Assembly: GCA_017311315.1 (NCBI GenBank)
Contig: CM029609.1
Location: 42,679,166-42,743,165, forward strand
DNA from: Dendrocalamus latiflorus
Taxonomy: Eukaryota > Streptophyta > Magnoliopsida > Poales > Poaceae
DNA: 64,000 bases
Direction of reading: 5' to 3'
Each line of letters starts with the position of its first letter. The first letter of the stretch is position 1. The translations under genes and the position numbers were made by a program. This document shows positions 49,979 through 61,427 of the stretch, one piece after another. The notes below the pieces were generated by a model, which was not told the DNA's origin, did not search any database, and was given only the letters and a program-made list of their open reading frames with translations.

Positions 49979-50690
49979 CAAATGTCTACCAAGTGGAATG
50001 ATGAGCATATTATGTAGTGTGTAAATTTTTTGCTAAACAAGTGAGGATTGGGAATTGGTCACACACCCACTTGTCCAATTTAGGCTATGTTGATGTAGCA
50101 TAGAGGTTTAAAGATAGGACTGGCCTTGAGTACAAAAGGATCAAATTTTAAAACAAATGGGATAACTGAAGAACGAATATGCCATTTGGAATAATTTGCT
50201 TCTGAGGAAGACTAGTGCTAACTGGGACAATGCAAAGAGTACCATCAAGATGGACGGTGATTGGTGGAGAAAAGCAAAGATAGTAAGTATTGTCTCATTA
50301 TTTTGTTCATTGTTCAGATAATATTCTAGATATTCTTATTGGTACTAATGGGTCTTCTCGTTTTAATAGGATATTCCATGTTGTTGCAAGTTTGGAAAAT
50401 GAGATTTTAAGAACACTAACCTCCTTAGGCAAATGTTTGAGGACATCACCAATGATGGTAGTGATCATTGGTCTCCTGTAGGGGTAGATTGCCTCAGCCA
50501 TCCCTTGCACCTCCTACTATGATCAATGTTGATGTTGATGATGACATTGAGGACATGGATGGAATACAGGTTGAGGAGTCTCCTGCTAGTGCAAAAAAGG
50601 CAAGAGAGTGGCTTGAGTTGTTGCTGACAAGGGCAAAAATTCTAGGACAGGGTCAACACAAAGCATGCAAGACCAAATTAAAATAATAGC
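49979..50690 (+). pseudogene. Myb/SANT-like protein of the PIF/Harbinger element
   Basis: The decayed frame reads STKWNDEHI, then (one frameshift later) VRIGNWSHTHLSNLGYVDVA, RFKDRTGLEYKRIKF and NKWDN, the pattern of the Myb_DNA-bind_3 domain found in plant PIF ORF1 proteins. NWDNAKSTIKMDGDWW follows, then a GTAAGT intron from about 50283 to an acceptor near 50369, and then FEDITNDGSDHWSPV. At least five in-frame stops are present. In this family ORF1 binds DNA and aids the transposase. Confidence 0.75.
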
Positions 50691-51230
50691 TAATATAGCT
50701 AAGAGGACTTGGTCAACTTTTGATTCTTGTCCTGCCGAGAAAGATGATCGTTGCTCCATCCAACAAGTCATGGCTTGGTGGTTGAGTGTGGAGCAACATG
50801 GGGGTAGCAATGAGCATTTCTCATTGCCACCAAGTTGTTTGTGAAAAGGGGACCAAGGGAGATGTTCATTACCATGCCCAACCTAGAAATTTGTTATGAG
50901 TGGCTTAAGAGGAAGTTACTGCCAAGTATGTTCATTAGATGTTGTGTTGGGATGTAACAATAATATTGTCATGAATCTATGTATTATCATGTTAGATTGT
51001 TGCGTTATGGACCTTATTTGTGCTTGCATCGTATGTTGGGTTTTAAGACTTGGAACCTATGTGTTGTCATATTATATTGTTGAGCTATGAACCTTATTTG
51101 TGCTTGCTATCCAAATGTTTGTTTGCCATTCAAAATATGGAATGTTCTTCATCTTATTGAGTGTTGTGTTAAATTTGTGTTGTATGATTATTGCTTGTTG
51201 TCTCATATTTGTGCTATATGTACAGAAGTC

Positions 51231-52371
51231 ATCAAAAAATGATAGCGATGAAAGCAATGGCTTCAATGATAGTGAAGAATTGAAAGAGGAGACGATTCAT
51301 GGATCACAAGCTATGAATGCTATATGTCTACTCTGGGCATCCGTTGTTGCACAATATTGACACTTCTCAATGGGATGGGTTGGTTGAGAGAGACATTAGC
51401 TACTCGGAAGAGAGTCAGAGGATTCTCCGTATGAATTGGATTATCTTAATCAAACTTCATGACTTGTTGGTGAGTAGGTGCAATCTGAGACCATTCAAAC
51501 ATATGAGTACTCATGAGCAACTTGCGATATTCTTGTGGCTGTGTGGTGGAAATAAATCGAATAGGAGATCACAAAATCGATTCAAACACTTTGGAGAAAC
51601 TACTAGTAGGACGTTGATGAGGTTCTTAATTGTGTTGTTGGACCCTAACTTCTCCACTGTTCACAGTAGGATTAGACATGATCGTAGGGCTTACCTACAC
51701 TTCAAGGATTGCATTGGGGCTCTTGATGGGACTCACATTCATACATTTGTTCCACTTGACCAACAAGTGAGGTACATGGAAGGTCCGGGCATCTATCTCA
51801 AATTGTGTTGGAAGTTGTGACTTTGATATACATTTCACATGTGTATCCATGGGTCAATTGGGTGCCATGCATGACACTAGTGTGTATAATATGCATTGAG
51901 AGTGGATCGAGATGTCTTCCCACATCCTTGACAAGTAACTAATTGTGCACATGCATGAATTCCTCTCTTTGAATAATGTACTATCATTAACTTGATCTAT
52001 GTTGTTGATTTAGGCAAGTACTATCTTGTTGATGTTGATTATCCTAACCGGCCAGAGTACCTAGCCCCATACAAGAGCAAAAGGTATCGTATTCCAGATT
52101 TCCGTAGAGGTACGGAACCAACTACTGCCAAAGAGAAGTTCTATAGGATACACTCATCTAAGCATAATGTGGTTGAGAGATCATTTGGAGTATGGAAGAT
52201 GAAGTGGAAAATTGTGTTAAGATACTGCCTTATCCAATGATCAAGCAAGAGATAATTATTGCGGCTACTATGGCACTCCATAACTTCATACGTGAGCATG
52301 CTAGTGGGAATTGGCATTTCCATAGGTGTGATCCAGATCTAAATTATGTGCCTACTATTCCTTCAAGATAG
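51231..52371 (+). pseudogene. PIF/Harbinger DDE transposase
   Basis: Pieces in order: an acidic start (SSKNDSDESNGFNDSEELK), a frameshift near 51320, then a 150-codon stretch with the helix-rich N-terminal region (MSTHEQLAIFLWLCGGNKSN, RTLMRFLIVLL) and the first catalytic acid in DCIGALDGTHI (about 51710). The second is in CDFDIHF...MHDTSVYN (about 51825-51890) after another frameshift. A stop follows, and the last is in NVVERSFGVWKMKW (about 52165-52210), then ATMALHNFIRE. Consistent with DDE_Tnp_4. The middle portion and C-terminus contain several stops. Confidence 0.88.
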
Positions 52372-52952
52372 ATGCATCCGATGGGTCAACGCCACAATCA
52401 AGACGATGAGCTTGTGACTGCTATAGCTCTATCTTGGTGATATTTTGGAAGTAGCACAAGTTAGATACTATATCATAAATTTTGTGCATCTCATGTTACG
52501 AACATATATGTTGTGAACCTTATATTATGAATATTTATGTTGTTAATCCTATGTTATAAACATACCCTCCCGTTGATAACTTGTTGGGTTGGAACCTTAG
52601 GTTATGATAAACAGTTGAATTGGAACCTTATGTTATGATCATTGTGTTTTTCATTGCATACCATGATAAATTAGTGATATTTTTTGTCGAAAAGGTTTTA
52701 AAATTAAAATGATGTCCAAAATAACAATATACAAAAACATTTAAATAAGCTATTAATATATACAAAATAATATACAAGTGTCAAAACCATAGGTAGTGTG
52801 TATATTTTGCATACAATGCTCTCATTCTTGGATCTGGAGCAACCTCCTAGCCAAACACAACCTTGTTGTAGCTCCAGGTTCTCAGATGATCCACTCATAT
52901 GAGAATCTGCAGCTAAAAATCAGGAGTTAAAGCCATGCCAAACAAGCCCTCA

Positions 52953-54476
52953 GTACGTGTGTATCAAGTGATTTGATTGAATGTTGCTTGATCAGGTTGA
53001 AAAGGGGATGTTTGGCAATGTGCATGAACATTTCCAAGGTGTCATCGGTACAAATCCGGATGTAAACTTAGAAGCACCCTCGGTCAGATTTGAAGACCGC
53101 CGAGGATGTAAAATGACTCAAGGGGAAGCACACAACCACCAAGTGTATTCAATATAAGTGTTCTAGGGTTACAAAAATGCCCCTCTCCCATTATAAGGGG
53201 TCCTATTTAGAGAGAGAGAGAGAGGAAGACGAGTGAAGTTACAATATTGCCCTCGGGGCCTAGTTTACACTTAGGGTATCCACATCATTTGCTCCGTACG
53301 GGTCCCACCACGTCCAGGACCCTGAGGTTGGCCTTAGACCCCCTTTGGGGTCAGTCTTGCATACCTCGCTGAGGTTGACTTGAGAACTTGACTCAAGGTA
53401 GATCCTTCATTGGGTGCCATCGCTCCGAGATGGCCGTGGACCTGAGATGGCGTGGAGACCCTCCCCAACCACAATGAGCTGCACAGGCTGATCTTATGTG
53501 GTGTCCCATTGACTATAAGTGTAAAAGAGATTAATCTTCACTACTATTAATTACATATCATTTTTCCATTTGTTTTGGTTATTTACACCTACAACTATTA
53601 CCACTAACAGATGTTCCGTAACGGTCCCAAACCGTCACGAAAGTCCCAAAGGCTATTACGAAACCCCTTGGTGATGACAAAGCATCACGGAAAGGCCGTC
53701 GCCCCTGATTCGTTACGGAATCAAATTAAATGTTATCGTGATGGTAGGCCGTCACAACATGTTTAGTGACATGTTGGCAGTCATGAAAGAGGCAACTCTG
53801 TCAAGGTGCACGTACGTGATGGCCATTTTTCTTGTGACGGCTAACTAGCTAGACCGACCTAAGTGTACTCCCAATTATAGCATTATCATATATTTTTTGG
53901 GTTCCTTATAAAAAACATATTTTATACTACTATTATATATGAGCCTGCAAGCTGAGTTGAGGCGCGCACACGTCTAGAGTACACCAAAAAGACGACTTAC
54001 TGAGCTAGAAATGATAATGTAAAACAAAATCCCACAACTAGCTCAAGCACTTGATTTTAAAAAGCTAATTAGTTTGGGCCATGCATAAACACTAATGACA
54101 TGAAAGGGTAAATTGCTCGGTACAACCGAACTGATCACCATCTAGTTAATAAGTACCGTAGGTGTGTCAACAGCGTATATCTCATGCCCACCTGTCAACC
54201 TCACGTCAGAGCTACACCACCAAAGTAGGAAGACCCTTTGCCTTGGGGTTTCGTGCATGCCGGCTCGCTACACGGAAACATGCATCCTTCCCATAAGTGG
54301 TAGAGGCGCTGAGCCAACAAAGTTAGAGACTGGACAAATCCAGTTTGACACTTGTTGAATCTAGCCATGGCGCACCCTTCATGACCTGTGCCCTGATCAA
54401 CGGCGATGGACCTCTATAGCTTGTCACCGACGAGCCCAGACATTCGCCCATGCTCGCTGAGAGGTGGCTCCACCCC
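52953..54476. other. Intergenic DNA with transposon fragments, no gene seen
   Basis: 53040-53540 is non-coding with an AG run near 53207. 54160-54480 has short frames only. Confidence 0.4.
53590..53870. mobile_element. Possible CACTA-like end fragment
   Basis: After CACTAACAGATG (53594) come several complementary words TTCCGTAACGG, CCGTCACGAAA, CATCACGGAAAGG and GTGACGGC, resembling a subterminal array. No matching second terminus or target duplication was found. Confidence 0.35.
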
Positions 54477-54485
54477 CTTCTTCCC

Positions 54486-55673
54486 AGTGCGAACCCAGGA
54501 TTTTTAGGATGGGTGTTCAAATTTCGGGGCTAAGTTGCTCGAATACATCGATACCGCAGCGCACCGTCCCCCCCCCCCAAAACACCGATACAACGATACG
54601 TGTATGTAGACATAATAAAAATACATAAATTACCGAAATTAATGATTTTTTATGAGGAAATGGGTGACATAAGGCGAGCATAATTATATGAATTAAACAA
54701 CAAATTATAGAGATAAATGAGAGTTGTATATCTTGTTGATCTTGCCTTTTTTTACTATTTCCCCATCAGCAAGAACTGTCTATCTAAGGCCCTGTTCTTT
54801 TCAGCTTCTAAAAGCTGCTTTTCGGCTTTTTTTACAGTAACTAGCTTTTAAACGGAGTATTTTTTTAAGATCGAGTCTACTAGTTAATTGTAGTACATAC
54901 TTTACTAACTTCATTTATATCAGCAAAAACCGCACGTGAGTTTCTGTTATTCTGTAACCTCTCGTACAAACAGCCCAAAAGTCACAAGCTACAGCCACAA
55001 GCCACAGCCAAAAAGAACAGGCCCTAAGAGAAAATTGTATGTTCCTTCTATGGAGCAAAATAGATCAAGAAAGCAAATAAGTGGAATGGGGTGGAGCACA
55101 CCTACATATGAAAAGAGGACGATGACAATAAGTTGGAGGTGCTACTCACTTCCCAATGCCATGCTCCCTCCTAGCTACCGCGCTGCTCCCTTCCTGTCGC
55201 CCGCTCCCTACCTCCGTGTTCGTTGTGCCACTGCTCGCTTGCCTGCGACACCTCTCTGCTCACCCGCGCTGCCACACGCTCACCTTGCACCACGCGCCGC
55301 CTCATGCATGATTGTCGTCATATCATGGCACCACGTCCGCGTTTGCTGGTCGTCACTCGCCTCTAGCCTGCACCTCCGCCCGCTCGCCACTCGAAGGCCG
55401 AAGCTGTCTCCCACATAGACAGCCACAAGATGAGAGATAGAATAAATGTTAGAATTTTGTTTATATCTTTACCTCTTTGGGCGTGAGGAGGGCTGAGATG
55501 GAAAGAAAAATGGGTCTAATGTATTACATGAGCTGCGCGCGAGATATGTGGAGTGCAGGCTGAATTTATTTGCAGGCATAAAATATAGTTTTAACACAAC
55601 TAATAGTATATACATCTAATATACCTATTATATTCTGGTATTTTATAAAAAAAATTTGGGTGTTCAGCCCATG
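54486..55673. mobile_element. Unclassified element flanked by a 9-bp direct repeat
   Basis: CTTCTTCCC occurs at 54477-54485 and 55674-55682. Just inside, GGATGGGTGTTCAAATTT on the left and AAATTTGGGTGTTCAGCCC on the right share GGGTGTTC in the same orientation, so the termini are not clean inverted repeats. The repeat size fits a Mutator-type or, with 8 of the 9 bases, a hAT-type insertion. A Tourist-like MITE lies inside. The 160-codon frame at 54936-55418 has no recognised domain and overlaps the MITE. Confidence 0.5.
54788..55024. mobile_element. Tourist-like MITE, 237 bp
   Basis: The ends GGCCCTGTTCTTTT and (inverted) GGGCCTGTTCTTTT are flanked by TAA on both sides (54785-54787 and 55025-55027). 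Confidence 0.85.
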
Positions 55674-55682
55674 CTTCTTCCC

Positions 55683-56018
55683 ATGTCACCTAGTCGAGAC
55701 TTGAGAGGCTAAGGATGAATGGAAGACGGGATGTAGCTGCTGCTACTCCAGGGCTCCAACAGCCCCATCCCTGCCACCCTGTTTTGACCCTTTTTCAAGC
55801 ACATCAGCAACAGGAGACCTGTGAACGACTTTCATGTAGCATCCTCTTCTCTCGTCATACTTTTCAACCCCTCGCTCCTCCCCTTGCCATGCATGTCCCT
55901 ATCCGTTCTCTCCCGGCCAAACTTGCTAGCTTCCCCCGGCCCAACCGCACTAGGCTACTTTTCCCTCCGCTGGCGTCGTTCACACACGCACACCTGCATC
56001 GATCATCACTCGGCGCAC
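55683..56018 (+). other. Upstream region of the bHLH gene
   Basis: A C-rich, pyrimidine-biased stretch. No gene is recognised in it. It likely holds promoter elements. Confidence 0.5.
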
Positions 56019-56027
56019 ATATATATA
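56019..56027 (+). promoter_or_regulatory. TATA box of the bHLH gene (probable)
   Basis: CATATATATACC lies about 135 bases before the start codon and about 65 before the first upstream ATG, a sensible distance for a core promoter. Inferred from sequence only. Confidence 0.55.
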
Positions 56028-56082
56028 CCGATCAGTCGTCGACGGCAGCGACAGCAAACAAGTAGCCATCGTCGATCAAGAA

Positions 56083-56163
56083 GATAGCCATGGACGCCAT
56101 CCTCTCCGGTCGTCTCCACAGATAGCCATGGGCGCCATCCTCTCCCGTCGTCTCCACAGATGA
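56083..56163 (+). promoter_or_regulatory. Tandem duplicated upstream ORFs in the bHLH leader
   Basis: A 38-bp unit starting GATAGCCATG occurs twice in a row (56083 and 56121). Each copy holds an 11-codon ORF: MDAILSGRLHR (56090-56125) and MGAILSRRLHR (56128-56163). The second stops in the TGATGA-type overlap at the main start: its TGA (56161-56163) overlaps both candidate ATGs (56160 and 56163). Such uORFs usually lower translation of the main frame. Confidence 0.75.
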
Positions 56164-59100
56164 TGGACACCCTCTTCGTGCTCAGCAAGGAGTCCCGGCT
56201 GCGCATCCTCGAGCAGGCGGCGGCGCGCGTCCCCGGCTGCGCCTACCTCTGCGTCTGGGCTCCCATCCCCGGCCGGCCTCCTCCTTCTTCAGCTGCTGCC
56301 ACCGCCACCAGGTACGCACGCACGCACGCACGTACGTAGATCATGCCATCGTCTCATGTTTCATGCTTGGATGCTCGTTCGTCCCTTACGCGTGCAATGC
56401 CCTCCATGAGCAGCCCCCATCTGCGGTGCCTGGATGCATGGTTCCGTGACGGCGGCCGCGGAGACGACCGCGTGCGCACGCTGTTCGACGCGTACCGGGG
56501 TTCGTTCTGCACGGTCGTGAGCGGGTGTGTGCCGGGGTGGGCTTACAAGGACGGCCGCGCGTACATGGAGCTGCCGGAGCACGACCTTGCGGCGTCGGCG
56601 TCTCTGCAGGTGCAGCAGCAGTTCTACCAGGTCAGCGCCCATGCATCCGACCCTCTCATCACATAGCACTCATGAGGTTTAATTAATTCCACTTATTCGC
56701 AAAATGACAAATGCTGATCTTTGCGTGTTGTTCTTGTGTTTCAGGAAGCTGGCATTAAGGTTTGTTTTTCTAATCTCGTATGATGGTGTGCTTATGAAGT
56801 ATAATTCGAACAAGATGAACAAATCTTGGCAGATGGCGGCGTTCATGGGGTGCGAAGGCGGCGAGATCGAGGTCGGCATATCGGCGGCGGCGGCAAACGG
56901 CGCGCGCATGAACTTGCAGGCGAGCATCGAGCACGTCTTCTCCGAGGACTTCTTCCAGCAGTCGCTGTTCGAGGAGCTGCTCCAGATGCCGCCGACGCGG
57001 CCGTCGTCCTCCTCCTCCTCGCTGCCGTCCGCCTCCGTGGGAAGCCCGGCCGATGGCTCGACGTCGCTCCTCCGCACGATGGCCATGTCATCCGCCACGC
57101 CGTCTCCCCGGGAACTATCGGTGGCGCCGCTGCTCCATCAGCGCCCGTCGCACCCCGTGCCCTTCGGCCGCCGCGGCCACGGACCTGGTCACATCCACTT
57201 CCCGAGCCCCGAGGCCGACGACGCCGCGATGGCGCAGGCGATGCTCGCCGTCATCTCCGCCGCCTCGTCGTCGGCGCTTCCGACCCCGTCTACGCCTCCC
57301 CCGGGCAACCACCGCTCGCAGCGGTGGCCCCGCCGGGGGTCGAGGACGGCGTTCCGGGCGTACAACGCTGCGCTGGCGCCGCGGCGTCCGCCGGGCGTGC
57401 ACGGGCAGCGGATGATCAAGATGGGCATCTCCATCCTGAGGAGGATGCACATGATTAGGTGCAACCCGGAGGGCACCGCCGGCGCAGCGGCGCAGCGGGG
57501 GCAGGAGGAGGAGGTGGAGGCCGCGACGGCGCCGACTAGCAGCCAGCTGCACCATATGGTATCAGAGCGGAGGAGGCGGGAGAGGCTCAACGAGAGCTTC
57601 GAGGCGCTGAGGGCGTTGCTTCCTCCGGGATCAAAGGTACATCAGTACATGAGATGAGTTACTATATTCATTAGCAGTAGCACTTACTTTTCTTCATTGT
57701 ATACCTTAACTTGCAACAAATTAAATCCATGTTACTTTTCTTCATTGTATACCTCAACTTGCTCAGCATGAAATATTAGACATTATTTACTTGTTTTTGG
57801 TTAGTACATTGTGCCATTTTGATCTGTTAATTTAACTTGCTTTTACCAGCCATTGCCCTTGAGAGTTGAAAGGTGCATGTATTGTAATGTCACAAAATTG
57901 TTGCATTTATATTTCTCATTGTAGAGAGACAAGGCCACAGTTCTTGCCAAGACACTGGACTACATGAACTTGCTGATAGCCCAGATCTCGGACCTCGAGG
58001 CGAAGAACCGAAGCCTCGAGGACCAAATTCACCAGCGGATCAATGGAAGCTCAGCCAGCAGGACATCAAGCGAAGCTCAATGGCTAGTTAGCGGCTCGCC
58101 GGACAGAGTACGAGTCCAGGTGAGCAGCGGTGCCGTCGCATCGACGTCGTCGTCGTTGTCGGAGCCCCGCCGTGAGGTGACCGTAAGGGTGGTGGCGCGG
58201 GCGGAGTGCGACCTGTCGGAGCTAGTGATCCGTGTGATCGCGTCGCTCAAGGAGATGGGCCGTTTCACGGTGGTGTCCGTCGACGCTATGCAACCAAGCA
58301 GCAGCAATGGCGTTGCTCAGGCCAGCCTAACACTGCGAGCAACGGTACGAATACACTGTCACAATGCTTGTTCCTCGCGTACGTATTTATGCGGATATAT
58401 ATATATATGCTCTGTAGCTCAAGCTTCATACTTCAGCCCTGTTTGGAACACACGCGAGATCAAATTCCTGTAGAATTCATGCGTTCTAGACATAATGCTC
58501 CTCAAGCGCCACCGCTAATACATGCGTATTTCACCAACCTGAGAATGAGATAGGATGAGGGGCCGAAAAATCCAAAGTAAGACCCAGAAAACACCAAGTT
58601 AATTAATTAGGGGTTTAATTTGATGCTTGAGCTAGCTTCTTCTCTCCCTCGTAGAGATAAGTCACGCAAGATTTGGTGGTTCCAAGCTAGGTCAAAGCCA
58701 AAACAAAAAAATAGATTAGCTTCTCCTCCTGTGGCCTACAGCGACACCGTGGGCCCCACAGGAGAAAACTCAACGGGAAAACTTGACTGCCCTGTAGACT
58801 TAGCCCGTGTTTAATTTGGTTGTCGGATGACGCCACGGCCAGCATACAAGTCCAACTCAGCCCCGGTTTTTCCATCGAAATTCCAGGGAAATCTTTTCAT
58901 GTTCCTTTCAGGAAAGCTTCGTCTGGCCAGTGGTAACGTCTACAAATCTTGCTGATCTAACTTCGTTCTCCGCCACAAGGACAAAATGATATATTCGAGC
59001 CGTTCCAATCGTCTTGACTTGGACCCAGGGGCAGATGCACGTTGAAGGGTGGGATACAGGCTCCCACGTCGATTTTAATTTTTATTACGTAGAGTTTAAA

Positions 59101-59767
59101 GTTACATAGTGTATATCTCCACATATCAAAAACTAGTGCTTTCACATACCGAAAATATCTATCAAAAAGAAAGAAGACTTAAACATATTGACAAACAAGA
59201 GGAGAAAAGAAATATATTGACATACATGAAGCATAAGGCACTCACGTTATTTTTATTTTAAATCTGCCACTGCTTAGACCGGTTACCCCACCAGTCAAAT
59301 TACAACCTGAAGCTCGTTCGTTCCGATGCTTTGTTTGCATAAGCAAGAGCACGACCTACTATGTCAATAGAGCAATGATACTGTTCATACAAATCTTATC
59401 ATTCAGGTTTTTACCATAAACATTTATCTGTCCCTCTACAATTTTGGAAGGTGCTTCTATGATTTTCTTAATAGTGTTTTCTATAATTTTTAAAGCACGA
59501 TAAATTCTGGATACATCATATGCTTTGAGATTAGTACTATTTTTTCAGGAGGAAAGCGTAGAGACAGCATTCGTACAATTTTCATCTGTCAGTGACTGTT
59601 TGTAACGATTTCGTGGCGGCCGAGCTCCTACGTCTGAGCTCAGCAGCGAATCTTGCTACTGACGGCTTTCAATCTTTCAGGCTGGGGGGTTCGACGAGGC
59701 GTCGTTGGAGGAAGCTGTGACGAAGGCTGTCGAGGGTTTGGTGACACCGCCGCCCGACGAGCCGTAG
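56160..59767 (+). CDS. bHLH transcription factor, bHLH041-like (6 exons, complete)
   Basis: A nuclear DNA-binding regulator expected to bind E-box sites as a dimer. Exons: 56160-56311, 56411-56630, 56745-56759, 56833-57636, 57925-58344, 59681-59767. All joins are GT-AG and in frame, summing to 1698 nt (565 residues). The start could be 56160 or the adjacent ATG at 56163. The N-terminal part (KESRLRILEQAAARVPGCAY, HLRCLDAWFRD, GWAYKDGRAYMELPEHDL) is the conserved non-DNA-binding region of the bHLH041 group. Exon 3 is a 15-nt microexon (EAGIK). Exon 4 encodes a long Ser/Pro/Ala-rich segment and, at residue about 370, the basic region HHMVSERRRRERLNESFEAL. The loop and helix 2 (DKATVLAKTLDYMNLLIAQI) begin exon 5. 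An ACT-like C-terminal domain (VTVRVVARAECDLSELVIRV) follows. Overlapping open frames on both strands reflect GC content. Confidence 0.92.
59026..59272. mobile_element. hAT-type MITE in the last bHLH intron
   Basis: The ends CAGGGGCAGATGC and (inverted) CAGTGGCAGATTT are flanked by CTTGGACC (59018-59025) and CTTAGACC (59273-59280), 7 of 8 identical. It lies inside the 1336-bp intron 5. Confidence 0.87.
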
Positions 59768-60454
59768 CACATCAGCTTTGACCCCCAACCTTGATAGGCT
59801 CCGGCTCCCTCACCAATCAGCGCGCGGATTGGAGCTGATCATTCAGAAGCGGAGTAGGTGGATACCTGGATCGGATGGAACCAAGCTGACGCCGCCGCAG
59901 CTGCGCTCAAAAGTACAAATCACGAGCCCAGGAGCACAAGGGGCCATGGATTTTCTCTTCCTTTCTCGTTTCGATGTGCTTTTTTTCCCCTTGTTCTAGC
60001 GCTCTGTATTCCTTGAGGATTTTAGTTGTCTGTATTTGGGATTTTAGGATGGTTTGGGAGGTGAGAGAACAACTGAGAAGATAGGGATCACCACCCTTTC
60101 TGTTCTGATGTAGTTCAGCCGAGTTGTGACACGTACTGGCCCCGTGACAGTGACAGCCAATGTTACAACCCAGGTGACTTACAGCTAGTGGGAGGGAGAG
60201 ATAAATTTTTGTTTATAAGGTGGTGCTTTAACTAGTTTATGGCTATAATTTTTGTTTTATGATTGAAATTGCATTATAACGGTTATTTTTTAAAAAAATT
60301 AGGAAAAAACATCATATCGTCATATGCAATGCAAAAGAATAAGAGATAAGAAAGAAAAGGTAAAAAAGAAAAAAAACAAAATTAGAAGTCAGCACCATCG
60401 CAGAGATGTATAAATTTAAAAGTAACATTGAATGTGAGGCTAACATATAAGGCT
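59768..60454. other. 3' flank of the bHLH gene
   Basis: It should contain the 3' UTR. 60215-60400 is AT-rich and MITE-like, without clear ends. No gene seen. Confidence 0.45.
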
Positions 60455-60459
60455 AGAGC

Positions 60460-61422
60460 TGTTAGAGTTGTAATCTTGTTTTTCCAGTTGTGGTCATAGT
60501 CCTAGTTGTGTACGAGTGGTCGGAGTCGTATACGAGTTTGGCCGTGGTCGTATACAAATCCAGGCCGTGGTCGTATATGAGTTCGGGTCGTAGTCGTATA
60601 CAAGTCCACTCCACAGTCATAGTCGAGTTCGAGTCTGTTTCATAGTCGTAACCGAGTTTGAATAATAGTTGTGGTCGTAACCAAGTCGGAGTCGTAGAGT
60701 AGGGTATAAAAGGCAGACCTATGTAACCAGGAGAGCAAGGCGAGAAGCGCGAGAGAGGCCAAGGCGATCGGTGTAATCGAGAGGCAAGAGAGAGAGAGGA
60801 CGATCAGGGTGATCATAGAGATTTGTGTGATCGAGAGAAATAAATAAAGAGGAGAAGAGCGGTTTGGCTTTGGAAATTGTCGAGTTCTTTGTGCTCTCAG
60901 ACGTGGTCATAAACGATTTACGATCACGGTGAGCAGGGGATTGCAGGCGTGGTCTTAAAGGAGTTACGACCACAGCGATCGAGCGGCAGCATGCACAGGA
61001 GCAGCAGACGTGGTCACAAGGAGTTACAACCACGGTCGTGAAGCAGAAGTTGTGGTCGTAAGGCGTTACAACTACATCGTTGACAGATCCTTCGACGTGG
61101 TCGATAGTATCACTGCGTGATCGTAAGGAGCTACGACTATGATGACCAGACGTGGTCGAAGGGAGTGCAGCACAGAGGCGGTGAACATGGTCATAACTTC
61201 AACTGAAGTTTACGACTACGTGGTCGAAACAGCGAGTTGTGATCGGAGAGATCACAACGTGGTCGTAACGGTTGTCAGCGTGGTCGGAGAACCAGCAGAG
61301 CGGTCGTAGCGACACAGGAGGTGGTCATAGCCTCTTGAACGTGGTCGTACGGGTACAGGAGATGGTCGTAGCAGCCAAAAGGTAGTCGTAAGGTCCTACG
61401 AGCAGTCGTTAAGGCTGTAACA
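60460..61422 (+). mobile_element. Solo LTR of the GGTCGTA-rich copia family
   Basis: TGTTAGAG...CTGTAACA ends are flanked by a perfect 5-bp repeat AGAGC (60455-60459 and 61423-61427). The right third aligns with the LTR at 3201-3526. No primer site or coding sequence follows, so it is a solo LTR. A TATAAAAGGC word near 60710 is the probable LTR promoter. From 60900 on it is a series of imperfect hairpins of the form GTGGTCGTAA...TTACGACCAC. Confidence 0.92.
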
Positions 61423-61427
61423 AGAGC

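Larger units (their letters stand above)
48813..52949 (+). mobile_element. PIF/Harbinger-type transposon with two gene remnants
   Basis: The ends share the inverted word TTTGGCATGGCTTTA(G/A)CTCC (left 48821-48840; right inverted in 52925-52945). A 3-bp TCA is found on both sides (48810-48812 and 52950-52952). Inside are, in order, a Myb/SANT-like gene and a DDE transposase gene on the plus strand, the two-gene layout of PIF/Harbinger elements. Both are broken. Confidence 0.85.

Noticed and set aside
56843..57590. Opposite-strand and shifted frames up to 210 codons over bHLH exon 4
   Set aside because: The bHLH frame alone has conserved motifs and in-frame splice joins. The others are GC by-products.
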